Below are positions 11,546-23,736 of a stretch of DNA of 64,000 bases, piece by piece; positions within the stretch are counted from its first letter, which is position 1, and each line of letters starts with the position of its first letter. A program made the position numbers and the translations under genes. The notes under the pieces were generated by a model. It was not told the DNA's origin, ran no database searches, and worked only from the letters and a program-made list of their open reading frames with translations. The DNA lies in assembly GCA_020740775.1 (NCBI GenBank), contig JAHEWK010000001.1, positions 3,844,001 to 3,908,000 of the forward strand. Reading direction: 5' to 3'. The DNA is from Ilyonectria destructans. Its lineage: Eukaryota; Ascomycota; Sordariomycetes; Hypocreales; Nectriaceae.

Positions 11546-14500
11546 ATGGACGGCGAGGAGCCCACGCAAGGTATGAGCTTCACTCTAGGCGCCCGCGACA
11601 CCCTCCTCCTCGACGCCCCGCTAACCGTGCCGTCCCGCCAGCGACCCAGAATGTCCTCGACCCGCGCCGAGTCGGGAAGCAGAACTCTGGCTTCTCTGAC
11701 GAAGACATCTCCGATATAATCTGCGTCCTATACCCTCACTCCGACTCGGCCCGCCAGGAACTCCAGCGTCTCGTCAACGAAGACTCCCCCCACATCATTG
11801 GCAAGGACGAGGCCGACACCGTCGAACCCGACTATGCCCTGGAAGACTATGCCGGCCGTTTCCAGACGAACCACACGAGCTCCGGCAACTACGCCATCAT
11901 TCTTCGACTCTCGACCCAACTAAAGAACCCGGCCGCCGGCTTTGCCTTTGGGCGCAACTCGGCTCGCTGCGATGTAGTCTTCGTCAATGACCCCCTCCGG
12001 CGCGTGAGCAACATCCACTTCCGCATCTACGTCAATGAGTACGGCACTGTCATGGTTGAAGACCAGTCAACCAACGGCACCATCGTCGACAACCAGCTCC
12101 TAGCCTCCCACCCCAACACCAAGGGCAGGACTGACCCCCCAACCACCAAATGGGTCCTGAGCTCCGGCACCATCATCCGAATCTACCTCCATCAGGAGGC
12201 CAAGGACTTGGCTTTCCGTGTTCGAATCCCGCGCCGGGATGACGTCTACGACCAGGCTTATACCAACAAAGTCGAGGACTTCTTTACCCGTCATAATCTC
12301 AAGCGCCAAAACGAGACCATTACTGCCGGTCCTGGCGGTCATGTCGACCTATTCAAGCCCCCTGCCCAGGCAACCCTCAGGAGGGCCGAGACAAATGAAA
12401 CGGATCATGCCCAGACTCGCTCGCCTTCAAAGAAGAGGGAGCCGCCACAGTCTCTCTGTAAGGAGTGGACCGGCTCGGGAAAGTACAACAGGACTGGCAT
12501 GATCGGCAAGGGAGCCTTTGCTGTGGTACATAGGGTCACCTCCAAGTACGATGGACTGCCCTATGCTGCTAAGGAACTTGAAAAGCGAAGGTTCATTAAG
12601 AACGGCGTTTTGGATCAGAAGGTGGAGAACGAGATGAAGATCATGCAACGGGTCAAGCACGTAAGTCTGACCACATTCCAGTCCGACCTCTCCCGCAGTG
12701 TATTAATCTGCGTATCATAGCCAAATATCGTACGCTATATCGAGCACTTCGAATGGGATGATAGACTCCTGATCATCATTATGGAGTATATCCCTGGTGG
12801 CGATCTGGGCAAACTCATCTCAGATCAAGGCGTACTAAATGAAGGAGTCGTTCGGATTATGTCACAACAGCTTCTGGGCGCTTTGGGTTACTTACACGTC
12901 AACAACATTACCCATCGGGATGTTAAGCCAGATAACATCCTAATCAACTCCTTGGATCCCATCGATATTAAGCTCACCGATTTCGGCCTGTCAAAAATGG
13001 TTGACAGCGAACAGACCTTCCTGAGAACGTTTTGCGGTACTCTTCTCTACTGTGCGCCGGAAGTGTACACTGAGTATGCCGAGTACGATGACAATGGTAT
13101 CCGAAGCCGGGGCAAGAAGGTCCGGCGCATGCCCGGGCAGAGGTATAATCACGCTGTTGATATCTGGTCTCTTGGCGGTGTCCTGTTCTATACGATGACG
13201 GGAGCCCCACCATATCCAGTCAAGGGCGGAATCAGCTACTCCGAGTTGTTGCACAAAATCATGACGTCTCGACTCAACATTAATCCTCTCCAGAGATATG
13301 GGATTACCGAGCAGGCCATCGACTTTCTCTGCAGGATGCTTCAAAGGCGTCCTGAAAACCGAGCCACTGTGGCTGAACTGGACGGTCATCCCTGGTTAGC
13401 CGCATTGGGTTCAGTCATCGAGGCATCACAATCCTTTGACGAGATCACGGATGATGAAGACATGGTCGGCAATTTCTCCCAGTTCCAGCAACATCACTAT
13501 GAGGAGGACAGGGTGAGCGACTCGATGGGCGAAGAATCCGAAAAGGACAACACATTCGGACCTCACACCCAACCACCTCGGCTGTTCGGGGAGGTCGGTG
13601 TCTCTGCCATTGGCAGCTCCGGGGTAATCCCGGAAGATTTCCTCAATCTTCAGGCAAGCAACCCCAGCATGGGAGAAACAGAGATTCTGGGCGATGACGT
13701 GGATGAAGCCTATCAGTCTGACGATTCAGTCGCGCCAAAGGGTAGACCCCGTCGTACCATCTCCCGCCAAACGACAATATCCATCGCTCAAAACCAGTCC
13801 GCAGATCAGCTCCAGAGCTTGGTCGAAGACGTTGCCTCCCAAAGCCTCGGTGGGAACGAGTCCATCGTGCAAAACCTCGCCCCTCCAAACTATTCCATGC
13901 AGTCCTCGGACTTTAACACGAGCAAGAGGAGACCGCGTTCGCTCGACACGAGTGACGAATTTGACGAAAACACGCCTCCCGGAAAGCCTACTATGAAGAG
14001 GCTCAAGTCGGAGGGCAATATGGACACCCTCACTAATGATCTAATTGAAGAATACAAGTTGATGGCTCGCATACCCCAGATTAAAAGATCCGGACGTCAA
14101 ATCGACGGCCCATACCAGAAGAGGTCGTTTTGGACACAAGACCGCAGGACCTGGCACCTCGAATACCCTGAGATGACACAGGTTCAGCACGCGGCTTTCA
14201 CCCAGGCTGCTCGGGAGAGAACCGAAGAATTTGCCCCGGGAAGGACTCCTCTTTGGGATCTAGCAATGAAATACTTCCCTCCTGTTTCCATGGGACAGTC
14301 GCGAGAGGGGCAAAATGCCACACCCCGGGATTTTTTGAAACATGATGATCAGCGCATAGACGATGAGCCTATGGAGTTCCCACCTACTGCGGCACCGGTC
14401 GAATTCAATCAAATCCCGGATACCCTTGCGCCCAACGCCCATATTGTTGTCCCCATTCAGGACGACATGCTCAACAAGCGGGCAGTCGGCATGTTCGAGT

Positions 14501-15294
14501 CTCACCCTGACTCGTCCATTCAAGGAATATCATTTCCGGTCACTGACTCGCTAATTTCCTTTGGTCGAGGCCCCGAAAATACCCAGGTGTTCCAGCCGAG
14601 GACTGAATCACGGGTTCCCAAGTATGCATTCAAGATGATGCTTTGGAAGGACGGCCAAGGATACGACCCTGCCAAGGATCCTTCGAAGGTGTCTCCTCCG
14701 TGGCACGGGGACGCTAACCCAAACTCCTACAGCTTCTACATATCCACAAAGGCCACGTTGGGTATTCACATCAACGGCTTTCTCCTTGCCTCAACAGAGT
14801 CGAAAAACCACGGAGGCCCTGCCCGTCTCTGGACGCAGGTGTACAATGGGGATACGCTACTCGTCTGGGGAACTCCTGAGCCGCAGAACCAGACGAAACT
14901 CACATTCAACTGCTTCTGGGGCGCGTCCGCTCGGTCTCGGGGCGACAACAAGGCTTTGCAAGTTGCGCCTCCACTTTTGGCCCAGCAGCTAGACGCAACC
15001 TGCCAAAAGACGGAGAAACGGATCCGAGATGTCGCCGAGAAGAAGAAGAAGGTCGATGAGGCCGAGGCCGAGCAGGAGGACCGACAGCGCTGTGTTGAAA
15101 GAGAGCGCGAGAGGAGTCGACTGTTCGAGGCCAAGAGACTGGAGGCTGTGAGCTACTTGCTTTCCAGGCAGACTCAGCCTTCGCGAAGGGGTTCACCAGC
15201 CAGCGCACCACCCACATCACTCGCTGGTCGCACGCTCACGACGCAACTCTCACGCATCAGTCCTGACAAGGAAACTGGGTTTGCCGCCCCATAG
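11546..15294 (+). CDS. Rad53/Chk2-family DNA-damage checkpoint kinase (FHA-kinase-FHA-like)
   Basis: Exons 11546-11570, 11642-12660 and 12721-15294 give 1205 residues. Introns 11571-11641 (GTATGA, CTAAC, CCAG) and 12661-12720 (GTAAGT, ATAG) keep frame. Residues about 85-190 form an FHA domain (FAFGRNSARC, STNG) that binds phosphothreonine. The kinase domain spans about 287-560: glycine loop GKGAFAVVH, Lys in AAKELEKR, HRDVKPDN near 413, DFG near 434, then an APE segment. About residues 940-1085 resemble a second, diverged FHA (LISFGRGPENTQ to HINGFLL). A basic/acidic coiled segment follows. FHA-kinase-FHA is the Rad53 layout, Neurospora PRD-4 being the likely counterpart. Activation by ATM/ATR-type kinases is expected from the family, not seen here. 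Confidence 0.9.
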
Positions 15295-15955
15295 AATGGC
15301 TTACTTTTGGGTATTTTGGGACACAGAGGACAGAGAAACAAGGAACGGTGTCCAGGATCTTGGGAGCGAATAGACGATAGGGTTAAGCGGGTATTGCGTG
15401 CGCATGAATTTGGGAGGAAGATAGGCGGCGCAGTTGGGTTGATGGCCCGAGGATGAATGGACGGTTACTTTTTATGTGGTGTGGGAAACACGCCCCGGAG
15501 GCCGGGTGAAGGCATCTAGATGTCATTATGCACTGTTGGGCCCTCTCCTCTGGTAGGGCACAGATATATGGGTGGGTGTATGGTAAAAGAAAGGCGCAGA
15601 TATAGTAGAAAATCAACAAATGTGATTAGACAACCATTTCCTTACTTGAATATTCTTCTATGAGCGTCGCGTTGACTTTATGGCGGAGAAGTGAGTAGAT
15701 CCCGCTTAATCATTCACACAATAGACATCTCTGAGGATCCGTTCACTTGCAAACATGATGGCACAACCGTTGGAGCAAAGTTGATTGAGTTTCATCCCAG
15801 GGTATCCTATACAGTGATAACGCATGAGCCATGTGGCTATGAGTTCAGAATCTCCAGCGTCATTGTAGCTTCCACCCAGTACTCATGCCGTCTGTCCACC
15901 CGACACGGCTCAAGCCCAAAGTAATCATAACACATCTCGCTCATCGCGTGGCATT
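15295..15955. other. intergenic between convergent genes
   Basis: Holds the 3' ends of the plus-strand kinase and the minus-strand zinc-ribbon gene. AT-richer from 15600, no ORF that looks coding on either strand. Confidence 0.65.
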
Positions 15956-18900
15956 CTAGAGGCCCTTCTGGGGTCCAATACTCGCGCCTGCCTTAAGCAG
16001 GAGCATTGCCCCCTCTGTGATGATGTCGCTCTCATCAAGGTCGTCGTCCGAGGTAGCTTCCTCAATCTCAGTCATGTCGCTAGTTTCGCTCTCAGAGGAG
16101 GAGTCCGTGACGGCGGTGTACTCTATACATTACATGGTTAGCCAAGAATCTATGACACAGAGTCAACATACCAATATTCATAGTACGCCTCTCTGGAGAG
16201 GGGCTTCTGACTGAGCTTGCCTCTTCAATGATGGGCTCTGGGACCAGGTCATCCGGTCGAGGCCAGCGCTTTCCTTGTCTTCTCGTTTTCCAAGACGGCG
16301 CTGCTGGCTCGCTCGCTTTTCCATAACTCCATTCCGAAGAAGCCCCAGGGCCTCGTCTCTTGGAAGAGTCGTAGTACGGGTTACTTCCAGGATAGCCATT
16401 CTCGCTCTGGAAGAAAGACTCATCTTCGGCAAAGTAGTGATACTCTGGATCAGTAAACGCAGTACGGGCACCAGAATTTGGTGGTCTTGAGTAGAAACGG
16501 GGATCGTCAGGAGACGACGATCCTTCACGCTCTGGGAAGAAATGATGGCCAAACCCTTCCTAATGGTCTCTGGCAGTCTCTTGGAAACGGTAGGAGTCTG
16601 GACTCGAAGCCATGGATCGGGAAGGGCCTCGTTTCTTTCCATCGCCTGGCACCTGGCTATTCCCAGCTTTGTTGAAGAAAGACCCGAAACCGGATGTGCG
16701 GAACGAAGTCTGGGACTTTGGGGTTTCCATAAATTCCTCACCATATTGGCCGCGAGGCGACTTGCTGGTGAAATCATTCATCCTGGCAGATGGACTGTCA
16801 CAATCTTCTCGTCGGGGGGGCTCAGAACCATAGCTCTTGCTGAAGGCACCCTGCGAAAACCCTGGGGAAGGAACACTCCGCGGGGTACTGCTGGGTCCTT
16901 GGAAGTCGTTTGGAATAACAGCTGGGCGATTGACCGTAGGTCTGCCGTGGTTGTGATCAAAGTGGTGACCCCCAGCGTACGCATCATCATGAGTTGTAGC
17001 GTAAGGGGCTGTGGTAGGATGAGAAAGTAGCGGCGAGTTCCCAGGTCGAGGAGGCCTAGAGCAATCGTTCCTTTCCGTTCCCTGGTGGTGACAGCCGATG
17101 GGGGATTGATCATGCTTGAAGTCCGGTGAGCATGGTGTTCGAATATCCACGGACCGCTTGAACCTGACAGTCTTGCTTCCGGATGACTTCAAAGAACTTT
17201 TTCGAGAACCAGCTGAAAAGTCGGAGTCGATATTTTTGTCCAAAGGCGTTGTTGTTCGTTCGGGAGGACCATTTTCCCTTGTCAACCGAGGGTTGACTGA
17301 AGAATAAGGTCTCTCGTCAACATTTGCCGCGAAGCCCGAATCTCCGTGTCCATTGTCCGAATCCGCTGCCTTTCCTTTCCTAAAATCATTTGTCGGGAGG
17401 AATGCAGGGCTCGGTGTGCCTCGTCGAGACTGAGGAGCAGACTTTGATTCTTCCACAAACGGGGCCTTGTATTTCAGAGATGCTTCAGTCTTGGTTGGAC
17501 GGCTATCTTGTTCTTCGTTAGCTCGGCCTGAGGTGTTCCGCTGTGCTCGTCGCCCAGCCGAGCTAAGGTTCCGCGTCGGACAGTAGGGCAACTTTGGCGA
17601 ATCGTCCATATGGCTTGGCGTGTTTTCATGGACTTTGAGGTTCAGAGGTTCCGGGCGGTGGCGATGACGAGACTGGCTGTATGGTTGATGTTCACTGGTG
17701 CGAGTAACGTCCTCTTGACCGATTTCTTGAGATTTCTCCTTGGTGGAAAAAGTCTTGGGTCGATTGCTTTTTTCTTGGCTTCCGCGTGCATCATGGTTAG
17801 AGTGAAGGTGAGCCCGAAGGGAATCACAGTCATCATCTTCAGCAGATCTATAACCACTTCCCTGGTTGGTATCCGTTTCCGAGCTCTACAAAAATGTCAG
17901 AATTAATTCGCAGCCATATAGATAGCAATTTACCAAGTCAAGGACAGACGTCTCCGCGATGCCTTCGTCAGCCCTTACCTCTCTCAGGCACAAGCCACAG
18001 TAATTTGGGAGAATGGTGTCGCCCGGGAGAGTCGGGTGCTGGCGCTGAAATGATTTCGATCTCACTTGGCCACAGCCAAAGCAGAAGTGATAATGACCGA
18101 CAACGCCTCTGTCAATTTTCCTTTTGCGACAGACCTCGCAGAAGTTGAAGATCGGCTTTCCCTCTGAAATAAGGGGGTGGTTCTCATGAAACAGAACTGA
18201 TCGGACACACCCACATCCAGAGCAAATATGACTACTCGGTATGGGTTCCGGACTCTCTCTGCTTTGTTCTCTCATCTTCTCTTCGGTATTCCTTCCAGTG
18301 CCTTGCGTGGTGATACGGGGGTGTCCGCCTATTCGGTTTGGTCGTGTTTCCAGATCAGGAGGGTCATCCACCACCTTGCTGAACTTTCCTCGGTCGCCTT
18401 CGGGTCGAGACTTAAGTCTAGACAAAAGCTCGGGCTTTGTTTCTTCTTTTGAGGCTCTCTTTCTGGCGATTGCTGCGTTTAGCGTTGCGTTGAGTTGGTC
18501 CTGAAGCTTCCGCAAGTCAGCGCGCAGGACTGGATTATGCGGCTGTTGGGCCAAGGAGGTCATCTTCTGATCGATATCCATCTGGATACGTTCCAATTCT
18601 TGAGCAAAAGGCCCAGAGGCTTCAGCCCAGCTTGTAGAAGCGCAATTCGGTGGTTTCTCCTGAGGTTGCAGAGCTGGCTGCTTTGGAACGGCTTGAGGGT
18701 ATGCAACAACAGGCTGTGCGAGCGACGTCGTCGCATACTGAGGTATCTGAACAGGTGCTGGAGCCGGTACTAAAGCAAATTGTGGCTGATAGTACATGTG
18801 TTGGTGCGGTTGAACTGGCAAACTTGCGAAAGGCTGGTGTAAAGCAGACTCAGGAAAAGACGATGGTGTTTGGGTCATACAGATTGGTTTCGAAGACAAA

Positions 18901-19319
18901 TGAACAGGCATGTGCGATGGAAAAGTGGCCGACGGTCGTACAAAAGAAGCAACAGAACGCTTCGACGCAACTGGTGTTGCATGTCGGCTCGAAACTGAAC
19001 GGCGACGAGGCGTTTTGTGCGAAGTCGAAGCTACCGAAGGTCGCCGGCGATGCCGTCCCGGAGTGGGAGGAGTCCGCACTGAAGGCACAGAGTCCGACTG
19101 AGCCTCGGATACGTCATCATCCTCATCGCTTGAGACGACTGACTCTTCCACAACGTCGGCATCGTCAGATTCGGAATCATAATCAATCGTAATGTGTGGG
19201 ACACTTCTCTGAGTGCGGTGGACGCGACGCAAGAACGGCAATCCGAACGCTGCACCAAGCAGATCGACCTCGGGGTTGCGTTGGCGACGTCGACGAATGT
19301 TCCTCCTGCCACGGGCCAT
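15956..19319 (-). CDS. uncharacterised protein with two zinc-ribbon-like repeats; possible stop-codon intron
   Basis: Product not recognised. The ATG at 19319 starts an Arg-rich N-terminus (MARGRRNIRRRRQR). Exons 19319-17934, 17885-16653, 16559-16172 and 16122-15956 give 1057 residues. Two introns are well supported: 17933-17886 (GTAAAT, ATTAAT region, TGTAG) and 16171-16123 (GTATGT, GGCTAAC, TATAG). Between them the open frame is interrupted by one TAG at 16562-16560, after which the same frame stays open for another 388 nt and splices correctly onward. Removing a 93-nt intron, GTGCCA at 16652 to CATTAG at 16560, would bypass the stop; it lacks a good branch point. Residues about 361-445 hold two similar units, CxxCG..RS..F...HP then CxxC. 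The rest is Ser/Pro/Arg-rich and probably disordered, ending in an acidic tail. Nuclear regulatory function is a guess. Confidence 0.7.
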
Positions 19320-19716
19320 TGCACTGGAGCTAGATGTTCAGTGCAACGAATTGGTGGCGGTGCTCGTCGTGGATGTAGTTTTCCGGCATGAAAGCTGAAC
19401 AATCCAAAGATGGATGACAAGACTGAAAGGAGAGTGAAGATGTCGGAGAGGAGGAGCGGGAGGGAGTGAAATGAGGGAGGTGGGAGGAAAGAGGAGGAAG
19501 GGAGTGGAGATGGAGGTAGGGAAAGAGAAATCCAAGATAAAGAGGGAGGTGAGATGAAGGTGAGGTTGAGATGCACGCGTCTCCCGCGTGAGAAGTTGGA
19601 TTGGTTGTGTTGCTGCGCGTCCCAGGATTTCTGTGGCAGGCGGTTGGCAGCTGGCAGCCACTCAGAAAGCCGTCTCCGCCCAGACAGGCGCAAAGTAGAA
19701 TGCTGCAAGTTATTTG
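19320..19716. other. promoter/leader of the zinc-ribbon gene
   Basis: Upstream of the minus-strand start at 19319. On the minus strand 19400-19550 is almost pure C/T (on plus GAGG/GGAA-rich), typical of a fungal core promoter or leader. No coding signal. Confidence 0.55.
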
Positions 19717-19951
19717 CTAGCAGAGAAGTTCCGTAGAGCTATCCGAATAATCTACCTATATATATTTCATGCGGTCAGTCACATCCTAGCATCCATATAA
19801 ATGCACTTACCTCGCACTTCGAGGATGAGACCTGGTCGCCGATGCAAGTATCCGGCAGGCGTCTCTCGGATCCTCTTCTTCTGCTTGCCGTCGTATCAGT
19901 GTCTTCCCAATCCTTCCAGAAGTCAAGAGTGAGCTCTTCGATATTGGAACT
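19717..19951 (-). CDS. possible small spliced gene, C-terminal part only
   Basis: On the minus strand an acceptor TTCTAACATAG ends at 19952, then a 141-nt exon (19951-19811), a canonical 55-nt intron 19810-19756 (GTAAGT, GACTGAC, ATATAG) and a 39-nt exon to TAG at 19717. The frame joins cleanly and reads EELTLDFWKDWEDTD and ends CEVDYSDSSTELLC. A second frame of the first exon is also open but stops immediately after the junction. The 5' exon and start codon were not located; the donor upstream of 19952 is unclear. It could instead be a non-coding leader exon of the downstream minus-strand gene. Confidence 0.3.
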
Positions 19952-20395
19952 CTATGTTAGAACTCTCTGTGCTGGGAATGTGTGAAAGAGGGAGAGAAGC
20001 GGAAGAGACGAGATATCTAGAGCCTCGTGTTCAAATATCATCTCCGTTTCTCTCTATCCCCTTTCAATCAAATGTCACACATGTTTGCACATTCGTTTCT
20101 TCTCATGCTGCAATAACAAACGGGCTTGATGGCATCAACAGTCCAGTGGGGCTGGTGTTGGCAACCTTTCATCACAGGGATCCACCACATCCTCACTCTC
20201 ATAAACAACGTACACAACTTCCTGCCAAGGTGCATCAAACACGGTTCACAAACGGTATTAAGGAAACGGAAAGCCAGTCTCTATGTCCTGGTCAATTCAT
20301 ACAGTGATATACATCTCAAATGCGCTTTTGTCTACATGAGAACCATTTCGGCCCAATTTATTCCCATCCGATCCACCCCCTACTGATCCGAGAAT
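19952..20395. other. 3' region of STT3, with unassigned 5' part of the possible small gene
   Basis: No clear coding frame. Downstream of the STT3 stop on the minus strand. Would have to contain the missing first exon of the candidate at 19717-19951 if that gene is real. Confidence 0.5.
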
Positions 20396-22899
20396 TTAGT
20401 CAACGCGGAGGACGCGAGCGCCCCTCTTCTTCTGAGTCTTCTTCTTCTTCTGGCCTCGCTCAAATGCAGCGGCAGCCGAGTGGTCACGAAGAACGTTATC
20501 GAGGTCCTTGACCTTGTAGATGCGGATGATCCAGTTCTCACTGGTGAAGGCCTCCTCAACAGTGTTGAGAACGGGACCCTGATCCGGCATACGAACGCCA
20601 CGAACTCGGTCAACAGCCTGACCCGAGGGGAAGAGGGTGTTGTAGTTGTAGTACGACATCTTATACCTATTACACATCATTAGCTCGAGAACATCCTCAA
20701 TACACCAGTCCGAAACTTACATCAAGCTGTTCTTCATGGTCTCGGTGGCATCGCCATCGACCTTGTACTCGCCACGGGCGGTGAAGAAATCACGCTCTTT
20801 GACCTCATCAGGCCAGATACCCTCAGCAATACGGACCATCCAGAGGAACTTGTTGATATCGTCTCCAGAGTAACCCAGGAGACCACCAAAGACGACCAGA
20901 ACGTAGTCGACTTCGTGCTGTCGCATAATGGGGTAGCTGACCTCCTCGCGGGAGCTCATGGCCTTGCCGACAGTCGCAATATGGGTGTTGTTCCAAGTGT
21001 TGTTGTCAACCAAGGTGGGTCTGTCGGCCATGCCACCAATCTGGTAGCCGTAATCCCACCACGACATGATCTTGGCATCCTCCTTGGTGTTCTGGCGGAG
21101 CCATTGGTAGGCCTCTCGGTAGTCATCAATGATGTGCTGGCTACCGTCGGGCAATCGGCTCGCCAAGACCACGGAGGGCGAGGAGTAGGCGTTGGAGGTA
21201 ACCCAGGTGCAGTGGGTAACGAACATGAGCAGGTAAATGGTCATGGCACCAGTAACCACAACCTTGGAGAGGTTGTTGAAGATGCCAACGTTGGGCTTCT
21301 CCGTAGCCCTGAGGCCGCCCTTTGCCTTCTTGGAAGAGCCATCAGTGCCGGCGGCAGGAGTCTCTTCAACCTCGGGAGCTTTCAAGGACAGGTAGGTGTC
21401 CAGGATTTGCGACACAGCCATGGCGGCGGCGACACAGACTACGGGAGTCAAGGTAAGCATGAGACGGACCATGACACCAGCGAAGTAGCTTCCAAACATG
21501 GCATACACCACGATGAAGACATGCTCATCTCTGAGGTTCTGGAAGCACAGATAGACACCGGCGGGGAAGAGCCAGATAAGGAAGTTCAGATCGAAGAAGA
21601 ACGAGGGCCAGGCGGTCGGCTGGTGTTCGGAGACGGAGGCAATGATGGGAATGTGGATCTTGGCGTAGCCAGTGTCCCAGAGAGAGTAAAATCGACCACC
21701 CCAGGGAGCAATGTATCCAAGGGAGGTCAAGGCGACCAGGCCGGCCAGACCCAGGCCGAACGTCGCCACGAGGAGAGTAACAAGGAAAGTCTGGAACTGT
21801 CGTCCAGAGATTGCGGATCGCACGTATTGAATGAAGCCAATTAGCTGGAGGAAGCCGAAGATGCCTGGTGAAAATGTCAGAAACGAGTCAAGAGAAAGGT
21901 CCCATAGAACATACCCAATGCCGGCATGTGCTCGCTGGTCTTAACAGGGAGGAAACCGACGAAAGGAATCTGCATGCTGGCCAGCGTGCCGAGGGCGTAC
22001 CACGTCGTGTAGCTGACGTAGAGTCGAGTGCTGTATCGACCCATGCAGATAAGGACAAGGGCGTGCATCGGCAGGAGACAGGTAATGAAGGCATAGCCAC
22101 CCCACGAGGCCACCATGTAACCGTAGAAGAGCGCACACAGCGCACCCCAGAGCATCGATCCGAGCTTGAGAGCCTTAATCCACAGGAAGAAGGTAAAGAC
22201 AAGCAGGAAGATGGCAATAGCTTCGTTGTCGTAGCTGCCAGCGACGGATCGCGAGATGTAACCAGGCGCAATACCCATGAAGATGGCAGCAAGGAGACCA
22301 GCCGAGGGCGAAGTGGTCATCTCGTTGGTCAGAAGGTAGGTCGCGTACGCCGTGAGGCCGGAGCAGGCGGGCGCGAGAAGGACGCAAATGTTCCTAATGT
22401 CGACGGGGATGGTGAGGGCGCGAAGAGCATGGTAGATGGCACCGCTGGTGACCATCAGACCGGGATAGAGGGTACCTCCGGTAACCCGACCGAGAGGATG
22501 CCATGTGCGATCATCAAACCAATCCCAGAACTTGTAGAATCCATTGGCAACAAGGTATTTCGTCGCTCGGAAGTTGAACCACGGGTCAACTATGGCCTGG
22601 TCAGCACGTCACGGCAAAAAGCAGTTTGGAATCGGCAGGGTAACGAACACTCGTGGATAATACTCTCGAAACCTGCGCCGGATCTGTTAGCAAGACGACT
22701 CGATGAATTGTAGTCGAGGGCATGATGCCGCCAACAACCAAGGCGAGGAAGCTGGCTGCTGGGGAGACTTACGAATGACGGAGAAGAGACGGCTGGAAAT
22801 GGCAGCACCAGCAATGAAAAAGAGGATGACAACTCGGAGCAATGTTCTCACTTTGGGCGCCGTCACTCCTTCGAGGAGATCCTGGGATTTGGCCGTCAT
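20396..22899 (-). CDS. STT3: STT3, catalytic subunit of oligosaccharyltransferase
   Basis: Transfers the lipid-linked oligosaccharide to Asn in N-X-S/T sequons in the ER lumen. Exons 22899-22773, 22672-22649, 22589-21915, 21864-20721 and 20666-20396 join in frame to 746 residues, the usual length. All introns have CTAAC, CTGAC or similar branch points. Catalytic motifs are present: EFDPWFNFR (residues 50-58) with the first acidic metal ligand, SYDNEA in the second lumenal loop, and WWDYGYQI near residue 541 that reads the sequon, followed by [10 protein letters not shown]. Many hydrophobic segments fit the 13-helix fold. The 24-nt second exon encodes FESIIHE and splits the Phe codon of FDPW; its donor is GTTCGT, weaker than the others. 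The C-terminus is Lys/Arg-rich. Confidence 0.97.
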
Positions 22900-23736
22900 G
22901 ATGGCCGCGAATGTCGAGTGTCGACGATGGTTGCGCTTGAGTTGATGCAACTTGTCGAAGCCGAAACCCAGATGTCACCTCCACGACGAAGGCGAGAGGA
23001 CAGCTTGGAGCTTACCGGCGCCAATCAACGAATGGCGCAGGGGGGGTGGATACGGGGGTACGTACCTTGACACGAAGCTCTCGGCAGACACGCGCGGCAG
23101 GACCCGCGGTTTTTCCGGGTCCCTATTGTCAGCACGGCATCCAATGAGCATCAGTTCACTCACTCCAGAGTCAACAGATAGCCATTTTTATGTACGTCAA
23201 CCTCGAGCCGTGGGGAATCGTTTTGCAGGGGCATCTCAGCCTTGTGCAATTGATATCACCGGGACAAGCCATCTCCCATTCAATTGTTTGGTGGGGCCAT
23301 TACTGTAGCTTCTACGTTATTGTCCTCCTCAAATGTCCAATGCAAAGGGGGGCAAGTGCTCAAGCCAGCGGGCCATGTCAGTCATATTGTCGATACCAAT
23401 ACGTCACAAGCGTGTCACCAAAGACATGTAATCTCAGCTAGAGCGTTAAATCAGGAATCCATGGAAACCATGACACGCGGTCCCATTGGCGAATTGTCAT
23501 CTAATTTTGTGTATTGTACACCTGCTCACTCATTGTAGAACAGGGACCTAGGAAACCTCTATGCAAGTGCCGCCACGTGTATCCTCAAATCATACACCGA
23601 GTCTTGGTCGAAACTCGGATTAGGCCTCGGCAGGACTTGGCTCTCCACGGTTGGTCGATATGCTGACCGTTGCAGTGTCCTCTCGGCGTCCTCCTCCTCC
23701 TTGTCGGTATCCTCCCTTCACAGTCCAGACACAACT
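22900..23736. other. STT3 promoter and 3' region of subunit e gene
   Basis: No gene recognised. On the minus strand, GTACGTACCC (near 23062-23072) and GTAAGCTCC (near 23015) look like donors and may mark a leader intron of STT3. Remaining sequence is ordinary. Confidence 0.5.

Noticed and set aside
12220..12230. GTTCGAATCCC, a perfect tRNA B-box match
   Set aside because: It lies inside the kinase coding exon, and no A box or cloverleaf can be formed around it.
21868..22713. 281-codon plus frame (with a second at 20915-21844) opposite STT3
   Set aside because: Entirely antisense to STT3 exons, hydrophilic and low in information; no independent signal.
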